DNA of 64,000 nucleotides from Caballeronia sp. Lep1P3. GTDB lineage: Bacteria > Pseudomonadota > Gammaproteobacteria > Burkholderiales > Burkholderiaceae. Position numbers and translations under genes: made by a program. Shown here in pieces: positions 7,949 to 16,275 of this stretch. The stretch's first letter is position 1; each line of letters starts with the position of its first letter. The stretch is from the NCBI RefSeq assembly GCF_022879595.1, contig NZ_CP084265.1, positions 1,612,001 to 1,676,000 of the forward strand, written 5' to 3'. The notes under the pieces were generated by a model, which was not told the DNA's origin, made no database searches, and saw only the letters and a list, made by a program, of their open reading frames with translations.

Positions 7949-10900
7949 ATGTCTTCGAAAGCCGTCAACGCGCAGTCCAGTTCTCCCATCGCGCTCGTCA
8001 AGGCAGGTCAGCGTTTCGTCTTCGATGGCGCGTCCGGCTCCGCCGATGCGCTCGCCATCGCGCGCTACCTCGCCGCTCATCGCGAAGCCGTTTCGCTCCT
8101 GACCGTCGTATGCGCGAGCGCCGTCGATGCGCAGCGCCTCGCCGCCGAACTGCCCTACTTCGCGCCCGACGCCCGCGTGCGTCTTCTGCCCGACTGGGAA
8201 ACGCTGCCCTACGACACGTTCTCGCCGCATCAGGACCTCGTCTCCGAGCGGCTCGCAACGCTGCACGATCTCGGCGAAGGACGCTGCGACATCTTGATCG
8301 TGCCGGCGACGACGGCGCTGTATCGCATGCCGCCGGCATCGTTTCTCGCGGCCTACACGTTCTCGTTCACGCAGGGCGAGCGTCTCGACGAAGCGAAGCT
8401 CAAGGCGCAACTGACGCTCGCGGGCTACGAGCACGTGAGCCAGGTCGTGCGCCCCGGCGAGTATTGCGTGCGCGGCTCGCTGATCGACCTGTATCCGATG
8501 GGCTCGCCGCTGCCTTATCGCATCGATCTCTTCGACGATCAGGTGGATTCCATCCGCGCGTTCGATCCCGACACGCAGCGCAGCCTGTATCCGGTGAAGG
8601 ACGTGCGCCTTCTGCCGGGCCGCGAGTTCCCGTTCGACGAAGCGGCGCGCACCGCGTTTCGCAGCCGCTGGCGCGAAGTCTTCGAGGGCGACCCGAGCCG
8701 CTCTCAGATTTACAAGGACATGGGCAACGGCGTGCCGTCGGCGGGCATCGAATACTATCTGCCGCTCTTTTTCGACGAGACGGCAACGCTCTTTCACTAT
8801 CTGCCGGAAGGCTCGCAACTCGCGTTCATCGGCGATCTGGATGCCGCGATCAAGCGCTTCACGCACGACACGAAGCAGCGCTACGAATTTCTCTCGCATG
8901 ACCGCGAGCGTCCGTTGCTGCCGCCGAAGCGTCTTTTCCTGTCGGACGACGACTTCTTCACGTTCGCGAAGCCTTTCGCGCAGCTCAAGCTCCCCGCGAC
9001 GCCTGAAGGCGGCTGGGCCGTGCCGCTCCCCGGTCTCGCGATCGACCGCCACGCCGACGAGCCGCTTCTCGCGCTGCGTCACTATCTCGAACAGACGCCG
9101 AACCGCGTGATGCTCGTCGCGGAATCGGCGGGCCGGCGCGAGACGATCCAGCAATTGCTCGCGGACAACGGCTTGCGCGGCGAGCTTCACGACACGTTCC
9201 AGGAATGGCTCACGACCGACGCGAAGTTCACGCTCGGCATCGCGCCGCTCGCGAACGGCTTCGCGCTGCCCGCCGAAGAACTCGCGATCGTCACCGAGAC
9301 CGAGCTTTACGGGCCGCTCGCGCGCCGCGCGGGACGTCGCCGGCAGGAGCAGGCGAGCAATGTCGATTCGATGGTGCGCGATCTCGCCGAACTGAAGGTC
9401 GGCGATCCGGTCGTGCACGCGCAGCATGGCATCGGCCGGTATATGGGACTCGTGTCGATGGATCTCGGCGAAGGCGAAACCGAGTTTCTGCACCTCGAAT
9501 ATCAGAACGACGCGAAGCTGTATGTGCCGGTCGCGCAGTTGCATGTGATCTCGCGCTATAGCGGCGCGGACCCGGAAAGCGCGCCGCTGCATACGCTCGG
9601 CTCGGGCCAGTGGGAAAAGGCCAAGCGAAAGGCCGCGCAGCAGATCCGCGATACCGCCGCCGAGTTGCTGAATCTCTACGCCCGGCGCGCCGCGCGCGAA
9701 GGCTTCGCGTTCAAGCTGGAGCCGCGCGATTACACGAAGTTCGCGGAGAGCTTCGGCTTCGAGGAAACACCCGATCAGGCGGCGGCCATCGCCTCGGTCA
9801 TCGCGGACATGACGAGCGGCAAACCGATGGACCGGCTCGTGTGCGGCGACGTCGGTTTCGGCAAGACGGAAGTCGCCTTGCGCGCGGCGTTCATCGCGGT
9901 GATGGCGGGCAAGCAGGTGGCGATTCTTTCGCCGACGACGCTGCTCGCCGAACAGCACACGCAGACGTTCACCGACCGCTTCGCGGACTGGCCCGTGCGT
10001 ATCGCGGAACTGTCGCGCTTCAAGAGCACGAAGGAAGTCTCGACGGCGGTGCAGCAGATCAACGAAGGCTCTGTCGATATCGTCATCGGCACGCACAAGC
10101 TCTTGTCGAGCGATGTGAAGTTCAAGCGGCTCGGACTCGTCATCATCGACGAGGAGCATCGCTTCGGCGTGCGTCAGAAGGAGGCGCTGAAGGCATTGCG
10201 CGCCGAAGTCGACGTGCTGACGCTCACCGCCACGCCGATTCCGCGCACGCTCGGCATGGCGCTCGAAGGCCTGCGCGACTTTTCGGTGATCGCGACCGCG
10301 CCGCAGAAGCGGCTCGCGATCAAGACTTTCGTGCGCCGCGAGGAAGACGGCGTGATTCGCGAGGCGATGCTGCGCGAACTCAAGCGCGGCGGACAGGTGT
10401 ACTTCCTGCACAACGAAGTCGAGACCATCGAGAACCGGCGGGCGATGCTCGAGGCGCTCGTGCCCGAGGCGCGCATCGCGGTCGCCCACGGCCAGATGCA
10501 CGAGCGCGAACTGGAGCGCGTGATGCGCGATTTCGTCGGCCAGCGCGCGAACGTGCTGCTGTGCACGACGATCATCGAAACGGGCATCGACGTGCCGAGC
10601 GCGAACACGATCATCATGCACCGCTCCGACAAGTTCGGCCTTGCGCAGCTGCATCAGTTGCGCGGGCGCGTTGGGCGCTCGCATCATCAGGCGTATGCGT
10701 ATTTGCTCGTGCACGATCCGCAGTCGCTGACGAAGCAGGCGCAGCGCCGGCTCGAGGCCATTCAGCAGATGGAGGAACTCGGTTCGGGCTTTTATCTCGC
10801 GATGCACGATCTGGAAATTCGCGGGACCGGCGAAGTGCTTGGCGACAAGCAGTCGGGCGAGATACACGAAATCGGTTTCCAGCTTTACACCGACATGCTG

Positions 10901-11431
10901 AACGACGCGGTGCGCGCGCTGAAGGATGGCCGCGAGCCGGACCTGAACGCGCCGCTCGCGGCGACGACCGAGATCAATCTGCACGCGCCGGCGATTCTTC
11001 CGGCCGACTACTGCGGCGACGTGCAGGAGCGTTTGTCGCTGTACAAGCGGCTTGCGAACTGCGAATCGAGCGATGCCATCGACGGCATTCTCGAAGAACT
11101 CGTCGACCGCTTCGGCAAATTGCCGCCGCAGGCGCATGCGCTCGTGGAGACGCATCGGTTGCGGCTTGCGGCCAAGCCGCTCGGCATATCGAAGATTGAT
11201 GCTGCGGAGGTTTCCATCGCGCTCCAGTTCGTGCCGAATCCGCCCGTCGACGCGATGAGGATCATCGAGATGGTGCAGAAGAACAAGCACATCAAGCTTG
11301 CCGGGCAGGACAAGTTGCGCATCGAGACGCGCAGTCCGGATCTTTCTGTGCGGATTGCTACTGTTAAGGAGACTTTGCGGGCGCTTGGGGGGCCGGTTCG
11401 GAAGGGTTCTGCTGCTTCTGCGGTTCGGTGA
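7949..11431 (+). CDS. mfd: Transcription-repair coupling factor Mfd
   Basis: A 1160-residue ATP-driven translocase that displaces stalled RNA polymerase and recruits UvrA to the lesion. Domains in order: the UvrB-like N-terminal region with YDTFSPHQDLVSERL, the RNA-polymerase-binding domain around GDPVVHAQHGIGRYMGL (about 485-500), and the RecG-like motor with Walker A GDVGFGKTE (about 633-641) and DEEH (about 734), then the TRG region and the C-terminal UvrA-masking domain. Length agrees with E. coli Mfd (1148). The last about 60 bases use T-rich, unusual codons compared with the rest of the gene and run into the repeat region that follows, but the frame ends normally. Confidence 0.97.
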   Translation: MSSKAVNAQSSSPIALVKAGQRFVFDGASGSADALAIARYLAAHREAVSLLTVVCASAVDAQRLAAELPYFAPDARVRLLPDWETLPYDTFSPHQDLVSERLATLHDLGEGRCDILIVPATTALYRMPPASFLAAYTFSFTQGERLDEAKLKAQLTLAGYEHVSQVVRPGEYCVRGSLIDLYPMGSPLPYRIDLFDDQVDSIRAFDPDTQRSLYPVKDVRLLPGREFPFDEAARTAFRSRWREVFEGDPSRSQIYKDMGNGVPSAGIEYYLPLFFDETATLFHYLPEGSQLAFIGDLDAAIKRFTHDTKQRYEFLSHDRERPLLPPKRLFLSDDDFFTFAKPFAQLKLPATPEGGWAVPLPGLAIDRHADEPLLALRHYLEQTPNRVMLVAESAGRRETIQQLLADNGLRGELHDTFQEWLTTDAKFTLGIAPLANGFALPAEELAIVTETELYGPLARRAGRRRQEQASNVDSMVRDLAELKVGDPVVHAQHGIGRYMGLVSMDLGEGETEFLHLEYQNDAKLYVPVAQLHVISRYSGADPESAPLHTLGSGQWEKAKRKAAQQIRDTAAELLNLYARRAAREGFAFKLEPRDYTKFAESFGFEETPDQAAAIASVIADMTSGKPMDRLVCGDVGFGKTEVALRAAFIAVMAGKQVAILSPTTLLAEQHTQTFTDRFADWPVRIAELSRFKSTKEVSTAVQQINEGSVDIVIGTHKLLSSDVKFKRLGLVIIDEEHRFGVRQKEALKALRAEVDVLTLTATPIPRTLGMALEGLRDFSVIATAPQKRLAIKTFVRREEDGVIREAMLRELKRGGQVYFLHNEVETIENRRAMLEALVPEARIAVAHGQMHERELERVMRDFVGQRANVLLCTTIIETGIDVPSANTIIMHRSDKFGLAQLHQLRGRVGRSHHQAYAYLLVHDPQSLTKQAQRRLEAIQQMEELGSGFYLAMHDLEIRGTGEVLGDKQSGEIHEIGFQLYTDMLNDAVRALKDGREPDLNAPLAATTEINLHAPAILPADYCGDVQERLSLYKRLANCESSDAIDGILEELVDRFGKLPPQAHALVETHRLRLAAKPLGISKIDAAEVSIALQFVPNPPVDAMRIIEMVQKNKHIKLAGQDKLRIETRSPDLSVRIATVKETLRALGGPVRKGSAASAVR

Positions 11432-11466
11432 CGTTTTTTCGGGTGCTCGTTTTTTCTTCGTTTGTT

Positions 11467-11578
11467 CGTGTCGGTCTGTTTGGCTGCCCCTGTGCGGGGC
11501 GGCAGTCGCTTTCTTTTTATTCGTGTCGGTCTATTGGGCTCACCCTGTGCGGGGCGGCAGTCACTTTTCTTAATTATC
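11467..11578 (+). repeat. Two degenerate tandem copies of the repeat unit
   Basis: Two tandem units start with CGTGTCGGTCT at 11467 and 11522, each about 55 bases and each containing a C/G-rich stem (CCCTGTGCGGGGCGGCAGTC) followed by a T-rich tail. A third unit begins at 11579 and is the outer arm of the large inverted repeat. The first two differ from the third at several positions, so they look like older, decayed copies of its outer end. Confidence 0.75.
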
Positions 11579-11663
11579 CGTGTCGGTCTATTCGGCTGCC
11601 CCTCCCCGGGGCGGGGGTCACTTTCTTTGCGGCTGCAAAGAAAGTAACCAAAGAAAGCAGCTT
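11579..11663 (+). repeat. Left outer arm of a nested inverted repeat (85 bp)
   Basis: This 85-base segment is repeated exactly in reverse complement at 12057-12141. It begins with CGTGTCGGTCTATTCGGCTG and includes an internal 10-base-pair perfect hairpin (CTTTCTTTGC, loop GGCT, 11621-11644). No differences were found between the two arms when compared base by base. Confidence 0.93.
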
Positions 11664-11725
11664 CTCGAGCCCGCAGCATCTAACGGGTAGGCAGCTTGCG
11701 AATAGGCATTGGCACTCGGTCAATG

Positions 11726-11794
11726 AACAGCCTTGAATCACCTTCCGCGCCCACTGAGCGCCACGTCCTGCGAGCCCCTTGGCTCGTTAACACC
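11726..11794 (+). repeat. Left inner arm of the nested inverted repeat (69 bp)
   Basis: This segment pairs with the reverse complement of 11926-11994, with four mismatches over 69 bases. It contains CGAGCCCCTTGGCTCG, itself a 6-base-pair hairpin. Between the inner arms lies about 130 bases of unrelated spacer (11795-11925). Confidence 0.88.
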
Positions 11795-11925
11795 ACATCC
11801 CCGTTTTGCACTCATACCTGCGGTCCGGTCCTGTTGGAGCGAACCGCATTTGGCGTTTGAGATACCGGCAGTTTGCTTGCTGTAGACGCTAACGCGAGCA
11901 AGCGCGCTTACCGTTGCAAACCCTG
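11795..11925. other. Central spacer of the inverted-repeat element
   Basis: About 131 bases between the inner arms. It has no open frame with a ribosome site and no recognisable gene. It contains smaller short repeats (for example GCTTGC and AACGCGAGCAAGCGCG) but nothing I can name. If the element were a mobile unit, this would be its only unique part, too short for a transposase. Confidence 0.6.
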
Positions 11926-11994
11926 GGTGTTAACGAGCCAAGGGGCTCGCGGGACGTGGCGCTCAGCGGGCGTGGAAGGTCATTCAAGGCTGTT
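11926..11994 (-). repeat. Right inner arm of the nested inverted repeat (69 bp)
   Basis: Reverse-complement partner of 11726-11794; 65 of 69 positions agree. The four differences look like simple substitutions, so the inner arms have drifted slightly while the outer arms have not. Confidence 0.88.
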
Positions 11995-12056
11995 GATTAG
12001 TTAGATTGCCACCGTCTTGCCGGAAGCTGCTCACGCACTAGCTGCTGCGGGCTAGA

Positions 12057-12141
12057 AAGCTGCTTTCTTTGGTTACTTTCTTTGCAGCCGCAAAGAAAGT
12101 GACCCCCGCCCCGGGGAGGGGCAGCCGAATAGACCGACACG
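12057..12141 (-). repeat. Right outer arm of the nested inverted repeat (85 bp)
   Basis: Exact reverse complement of 11579-11663. It ends about 95 bases before the argE start. Unlike the left side, it has no extra tandem copies beyond it. Confidence 0.93.
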
Positions 12142-12236
12142 AACACTAAGCACCGAACAAAAACCCGAAAACGCCCCCGTGCGGCCAGCACAATACTTTT
12201 GGGCTATGATCGAACCCTACCCGCAGGAGTAAAAAA

Positions 12237-13463
12237 ATGTCACAGATCGCTGATCCGGCGCATCTCGAAGCCTCATCGTCGTCGAAGAATCCCGCCTCGT
12301 TGCCGTGGATCGAACGTCTCGTATCGTTCGATACCGTGAGCCGCAATCCCAACCTCGGCCTCATCGAAACCGTGCGCGACGAGCTGCGCAAGTCGGGCAT
12401 CGAAGCGACGATCACCACCGATCCGCGCGGCCAGTGGGCCAATCTCTTCGCGACCGTGCCGGCGCACGACGGTGAGACGCACGGCGGCATCGTGCTGTCA
12501 GGTCATACGGATGTCGTGCCGGTCGACGGCCAGGACTGGGCAAGCGATCCGTTCAAACCCGAAGTGCGCGACGGCCTGCTCTACGGCCGCGGCGCGTGCG
12601 ATATGAAAGGCTTCATCGGCGCGGCGCTCGCCATGCTCCCGACCATGCAGGCGACGAAGCTCGCGAAGCCCATCCACTTCGCGCTGTCGTTCGACGAGGA
12701 AGTCGGCTGCGCGGGCGCGCCGCTCATGATCGCGGATCTGCAAAAGCGCGGCGTGCGGCCCGACGGCTGCATCGTCGGCGAACCGACGTCGATGCGTCCC
12801 ATCATCGCGCACAAGGGCATCAACGCGTTCCGCTGCTGCGTGCGCGGCGCGGCGGCGCACTCGTCGCTCACGCCGAAGGGCTTGAACGCAATCGAATACG
12901 CCGCGCGGCTCATCTGCTACATCCGCGATGTCGCCGACGAGTTCCGCGCCAAAGGCCCGTTCGACGAACTATACGACGTGCCCTTCACCACTGCGCAGAC
13001 GAGCACGATCAAGGGCGGCAACGCGCTCAACACCGTGCCCGCGGAATGCAGCTTCGACTTCGAATTCCGCAATCTTCCGACGATGGACCCCGAAGCCATC
13101 TTCGCGCGCATCGAGTCGTTCGCACGCGAAACGCTCGTGCCGAAGATGCAAAAGGAACACGCGAACGGCGCCATCGAGTTCTCGAAGATCGCCTCCGCGC
13201 CGGGACTCGATGCCACCGAGCAAGCCGCGATCACGCAGCTCGTGCGCGCGCTCACCGAGAACCAGGAGAAGCACAAGGTCGCCTACGGCACCGAAGCCGG
13301 CCTCTTCGCGCTCGCTGGCGTGCCGAGCATCGTGTGCGGCCCGGGCAGCATCGAGCAGGCGCACAAGGCGAACGAGTACGTGTCGCTCGAACAGCTTGCC
13401 GCGTGCGAAGCGTTCCTCGGCAAGTTCATTCACAGCATGTCGGTCGAGGCGCAAGCGCGCTGA
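12237..13463 (+). CDS. argE: Acetylornithine deacetylase
   Basis: A 408-residue M20-family zinc hydrolase that removes the acetyl group from N-acetylornithine in arginine synthesis. The metal site is visible as H90 and D92 (SGHTDVVPVDGQDW), the bridging aspartate in YGRGACDMKGF, the catalytic glutamates in SFDEEVGCAG, and the later EPTSMRP and GGNALNTVP of the dimerisation region. The ATG at 12237 has CAGGAG seven bases upstream. A short threonine dehydratase gene follows after 28 bases. Other M20 substrates cannot be excluded, but the length and motifs fit ArgE best. Confidence 0.92.
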   Translation: MSQIADPAHLEASSSSKNPASLPWIERLVSFDTVSRNPNLGLIETVRDELRKSGIEATITTDPRGQWANLFATVPAHDGETHGGIVLSGHTDVVPVDGQDWASDPFKPEVRDGLLYGRGACDMKGFIGAALAMLPTMQATKLAKPIHFALSFDEEVGCAGAPLMIADLQKRGVRPDGCIVGEPTSMRPIIAHKGINAFRCCVRGAAAHSSLTPKGLNAIEYAARLICYIRDVADEFRAKGPFDELYDVPFTTAQTSTIKGGNALNTVPAECSFDFEFRNLPTMDPEAIFARIESFARETLVPKMQKEHANGAIEFSKIASAPGLDATEQAAITQLVRALTENQEKHKVAYGTEAGLFALAGVPSIVCGPGSIEQAHKANEYVSLEQLAACEAFLGKFIHSMSVEAQAR

Positions 13464-13491
13464 CCGGCTTCATCGAAACGCACCGCACGCC

Positions 13492-14493
13492 ATGTCCACA
13501 GCCACGCATTCCGACAATACGATCGACGGCACGCCCATTCCCACGCTCGACGACATCGCCGAGCAGCACATGGCCCTGACGCCGTGGGTCGCGCGCACGC
13601 CGGTTTTCGAGCGGCACGACTTTCCGGGGCTGGAAGGCACGCCCGTCACGTTCAAGTTCGAACTGCTGCAGGCAAGCGGCACATTCAAGGCGCGCGGCGC
13701 GTTCTCCAATCTGCTCGCGCTCACCGAGAGCGAGCGCGCGGCGGGCGTCACGTGTGTCTCGGCGGGCAATCACGCGGTCGCGGTCGCGTATGCGGCGCAG
13801 CGCATGGGAGTCGGCGCGAAGGTCGTCATCATCAAGACCGCGAATCCGGCGCGCGTCGCGCTCTGCCAGCGCTTCGGCGCGGAGATCGTGTTCGCGGAGA
13901 ACGTCGCGGAAGCCTTCGACGTCGTGCGGCGCGTCGAGGCGGAAGAAGGACGCGTGTTCATCCATCCGTTCAACGGCTATCGCACGGTGCTCGGCACGGC
14001 GACGCTCGGCTACGAGTGGACATCGCAGGCGCCGGACCTCGATGCGGTGATCCTGCCGATCGGCGGCGGCGGGCTGGCAGCGGGCGTATCGACCGCGATG
14101 CGTCTTGCGAATCCGTCGCTGCATGTTTATGGCGTCGAGCCGGCGGGATCGGATGCCATGAGCCGCAGCTTCGCGGCGAACCATACGGTCAAGATGGGCG
14201 CGATGCAAAGCATCGCCGATTCCCTGATGGCGCCGCATACCGAGCAGTACAGCTACGAGCTGTGCCGCCGGCATATCGATGAAGTCGTCACCGTGTCGGA
14301 CAGCGAGTTGCGCAACGGCATGCGCCAGTTGTTCAGCGAGCTGAAGCTCGCGGTCGAGCCGGCATGCGCGGCGGCCACCGCCGCCCTGCTCGGCCCGTTG
14401 CGCGAGCGCTTGCAGGACAAGCGCGTAGGCGTGCTGCTTTGCGGGACGAACACGGACGCCGACACGTTCGCGAGGCACATCGCAACGCCTTAA
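13492..14493 (+). CDS. Threonine dehydratase, short form without regulatory domain
   Basis: A 333-residue PLP enzyme of the fold type II group that deaminates L-threonine to 2-oxobutyrate. The PLP lysine is K66 in SGTFKARGAFSN, and the phosphate-binding glycine loop is IGGGGLAAG. There is no C-terminal ACT domain, so it is the short, catabolic-like or serine/threonine type rather than the feedback-regulated IlvA. The start is the ATG at 13492; the frame stays open upstream only because it overlaps argE. It sits 28 bases after argE and ends just before a strong hairpin. Confidence 0.88.
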   Translation: MSTATHSDNTIDGTPIPTLDDIAEQHMALTPWVARTPVFERHDFPGLEGTPVTFKFELLQASGTFKARGAFSNLLALTESERAAGVTCVSAGNHAVAVAYAAQRMGVGAKVVIIKTANPARVALCQRFGAEIVFAENVAEAFDVVRRVEAEEGRVFIHPFNGYRTVLGTATLGYEWTSQAPDLDAVILPIGGGGLAAGVSTAMRLANPSLHVYGVEPAGSDAMSRSFAANHTVKMGAMQSIADSLMAPHTEQYSYELCRRHIDEVVTVSDSELRNGMRQLFSELKLAVEPACAAATAALLGPLRERLQDKRVGVLLCGTNTDADTFARHIATP

Positions 14494-14495
14494 TA

Positions 14496-14525
14496 GCAAA
14501 GCGGCCCCTCTTGGGGCCGCTTTGC
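14496..14525. terminator. Hairpin between convergent genes
   Basis: A perfect 13-base-pair stem (GCAAAGCGGCCCC, 14496-14508, with its complement 14513-14525) and a 4-base loop, between the end of the threonine dehydratase gene and the convergent potI. The outer AAAG/CTTT pairs give a short U run at the end of either transcript, so it could stop transcription from both sides. Confidence 0.75.
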
Positions 14526-14548
14526 GCTTCCGCGAACCAGCAAAGTGG

Positions 14549-15370
14549 TCACATGACGGCCGCGAGCCGCCGCCGCTCGCTTCGTTGCATGAAGTAATTC
14601 GCCGCGATCACTCCAGCCGTCACCAGTGCGATGAAGAGCGTCGCGAGCGCATTCATCTCTGGATTGAGTCCCAGCCGCACGCGCGAAAATACGACGAGCG
14701 GCAGCGTCGTCGATCCCGGCCCGGAGAGAAACGCCGAGAGCACGAGATCGTCGATCGACAGCGTGAACGAGAGCAGCCAACCCGCCACCAGCGCCTGAGA
14801 AATGAGCGGCAGCATGATCGAGAAGAACACGCGCAGCGGCGTCGCGCCGAGATCGAGCGCGGCTTCCTCGAGCGACGGATTCAGCTCCCGCACGCGCGAT
14901 TCCACGATGATCGCGACATACGAAATGCACAGCATCACGTGCCCGATCCAGATCGTGAACAGCCCGCGACCCGCCGGCCAGCCGATCAATTTCGCCATCT
15001 CGACGAAGAGCAGCAGCAGCGAAATGCCCTGGATGACTTCGGGAATCACGAGCGGCGCGTTGATCATGCCGGTATAGAGCGTGAAGCCGCGAAAGCGTCC
15101 CATGCGCGCGAGCACGAAGCCCGCCCACGTTCCGATCACGACCGACGCGCACGCCGTCAGAAACGCGATGCGCAGCGAGAGCCACGCAGCGTTGATGAGT
15201 TCGTCGTCGGACCAGAGCGCGCGGTACCACTTCAGCGAAAACTCGGTCCACACGGTGACGAGCGGCGAGTCGTTGAACGAATACACGACGAGGCTGATGA
15301 TCGGGATATACAGAAACGCAAACCCTATTCCGAGCGATGTGATTTGCAGCGAACGGCTCGGCTTGATCAT
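14549..15370 (-). CDS. potI: Putrescine ABC transporter permease PotI
   Basis: A 273-residue inner-membrane permease with six predicted membrane helices and the EAA loop region (LEEAALDLGATPLRVF) that docks on the ATPase. It is the second membrane subunit of the putrescine importer PotFGHI. Its ATG at 15370 overlaps the potH stop in an ATGA arrangement, so the two are translationally coupled. An in-frame start further upstream would put over 25 residues inside potH and is not likely. Confidence 0.93.
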   Translation of the reverse strand: MIKPSRSLQITSLGIGFAFLYIPIISLVVYSFNDSPLVTVWTEFSLKWYRALWSDDELINAAWLSLRIAFLTACASVVIGTWAGFVLARMGRFRGFTLYTGMINAPLVIPEVIQGISLLLLFVEMAKLIGWPAGRGLFTIWIGHVMLCISYVAIIVESRVRELNPSLEEAALDLGATPLRVFFSIMLPLISQALVAGWLLSFTLSIDDLVLSAFLSGPGSTTLPLVVFSRVRLGLNPEMNALATLFIALVTAGVIAANYFMQRSERRRLAAVM

Positions 15371-16275
15371 CGATTCTGCTCCAGTTGCTTCGCCTGAAAG
15401 TGCTGAAATAGCGCCATCGGCACGAGCAGCAACAGGACCATCGCGCACGTGACGGCGGAGGCCATCGGCCAGTCGGCGTTGTCAAAGAATTCGTTCCACA
15501 TGACGCGGCCGATCATGAGCGTATCGGCGCCGCCGAGCAGTTCCGGAATCACGTACTCGCCCACCGCCGGAATGAATACGAGCAGACATCCCGCGATGAT
15601 GCCGTTCTTCGATAGCGGCAGCGTGATCTGCACGAACGCTTTGAACGGCTTCGCGCCGAGGTCGTAGGCGGCTTCGAGCAGCGTCAGGTCCATCTTGACG
15701 AGGTGCGCATAGAGCGGCATCACGAGAAACGGCAAATACGAATACACCATGCCGATATACACCGCGATATTCGTGTGATAAAGCTCGATCGGCGTATGAA
15801 TGAGGCCGATGGACATCAAGAAATTATTTAGCAATCCGTTGTTTTTCAGAATGCCGATCCACGCATAGACGCGGATCAGAAACGATGTCCAGAATGGCAG
15901 CATCACGGCCATCATCAACAAATTGCGTGTCGCCGGGTTCGACCGTGCGATGTAATACGCCATCGGATAGCCGATCAGGAGGCACAGCACCGTCGAGACC
16001 GCCGCGACCAGCAGCGAATTCATGTAGGTCGCGAAGTAGAGGCTATCGGTCAGAAGAAACGCGTAATGCGAGAAATCGAGCGCGATGTTCATCACGCCCT
16101 CCTTCATCGCGACGAGTTCCGTGTACGGCGGAATCCCGAGCTGGCTGTCCGCGAAACTGATCTTCACCACGAGCAGGAACGGCACGGCGAACAGCAGCAA
16201 CAGCCAGAGATACGGCCCGGCGATGACCGCCGTGCGGCCGCTCACGTTCAGGCGCCTGAGCAGATTCGTCATCAT
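15367..16275 (-). CDS. potH: Putrescine ABC transporter permease PotH
   Basis: A 302-residue inner-membrane permease, first membrane subunit of PotFGHI. About six membrane helices and the EAA motif LLEAAYDLGAKPFKAF are visible. The ATG at 16275 overlaps the potG stop (ATGA). Order in the operon is potF, potG, potH, potI, all on the minus strand, the same as in E. coli. Confidence 0.94.
   Translation of the reverse strand: MMTNLLRRLNVSGRTAVIAGPYLWLLLLFAVPFLLVVKISFADSQLGIPPYTELVAMKEGVMNIALDFSHYAFLLTDSLYFATYMNSLLVAAVSTVLCLLIGYPMAYYIARSNPATRNLLMMAVMLPFWTSFLIRVYAWIGILKNNGLLNNFLMSIGLIHTPIELYHTNIAVYIGMVYSYLPFLVMPLYAHLVKMDLTLLEAAYDLGAKPFKAFVQITLPLSKNGIIAGCLLVFIPAVGEYVIPELLGGADTLMIGRVMWNEFFDNADWPMASAVTCAMVLLLLVPMALFQHFQAKQLEQNR

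Noticed and set aside
7874..11290. A very long open frame on the minus strand opposite mfd
   Set aside because: It mirrors the codon pattern of mfd in a GC-rich genome, has highly arginine-rich sequence and no known domain, so it is a shadow frame.
11467..11663. Possible CRISPR-like repeat because of three units 55-57 bases apart
   Set aside because: The units are adjoining, diverged and too few, there are no spacers of constant length and no cas genes.
11297..11736. Several open frames through the repeat region, one with a leader-peptide-like sequence
   Set aside because: They arise from the tandem repeat units, have no ribosome sites and no domain. I do not call them genes.
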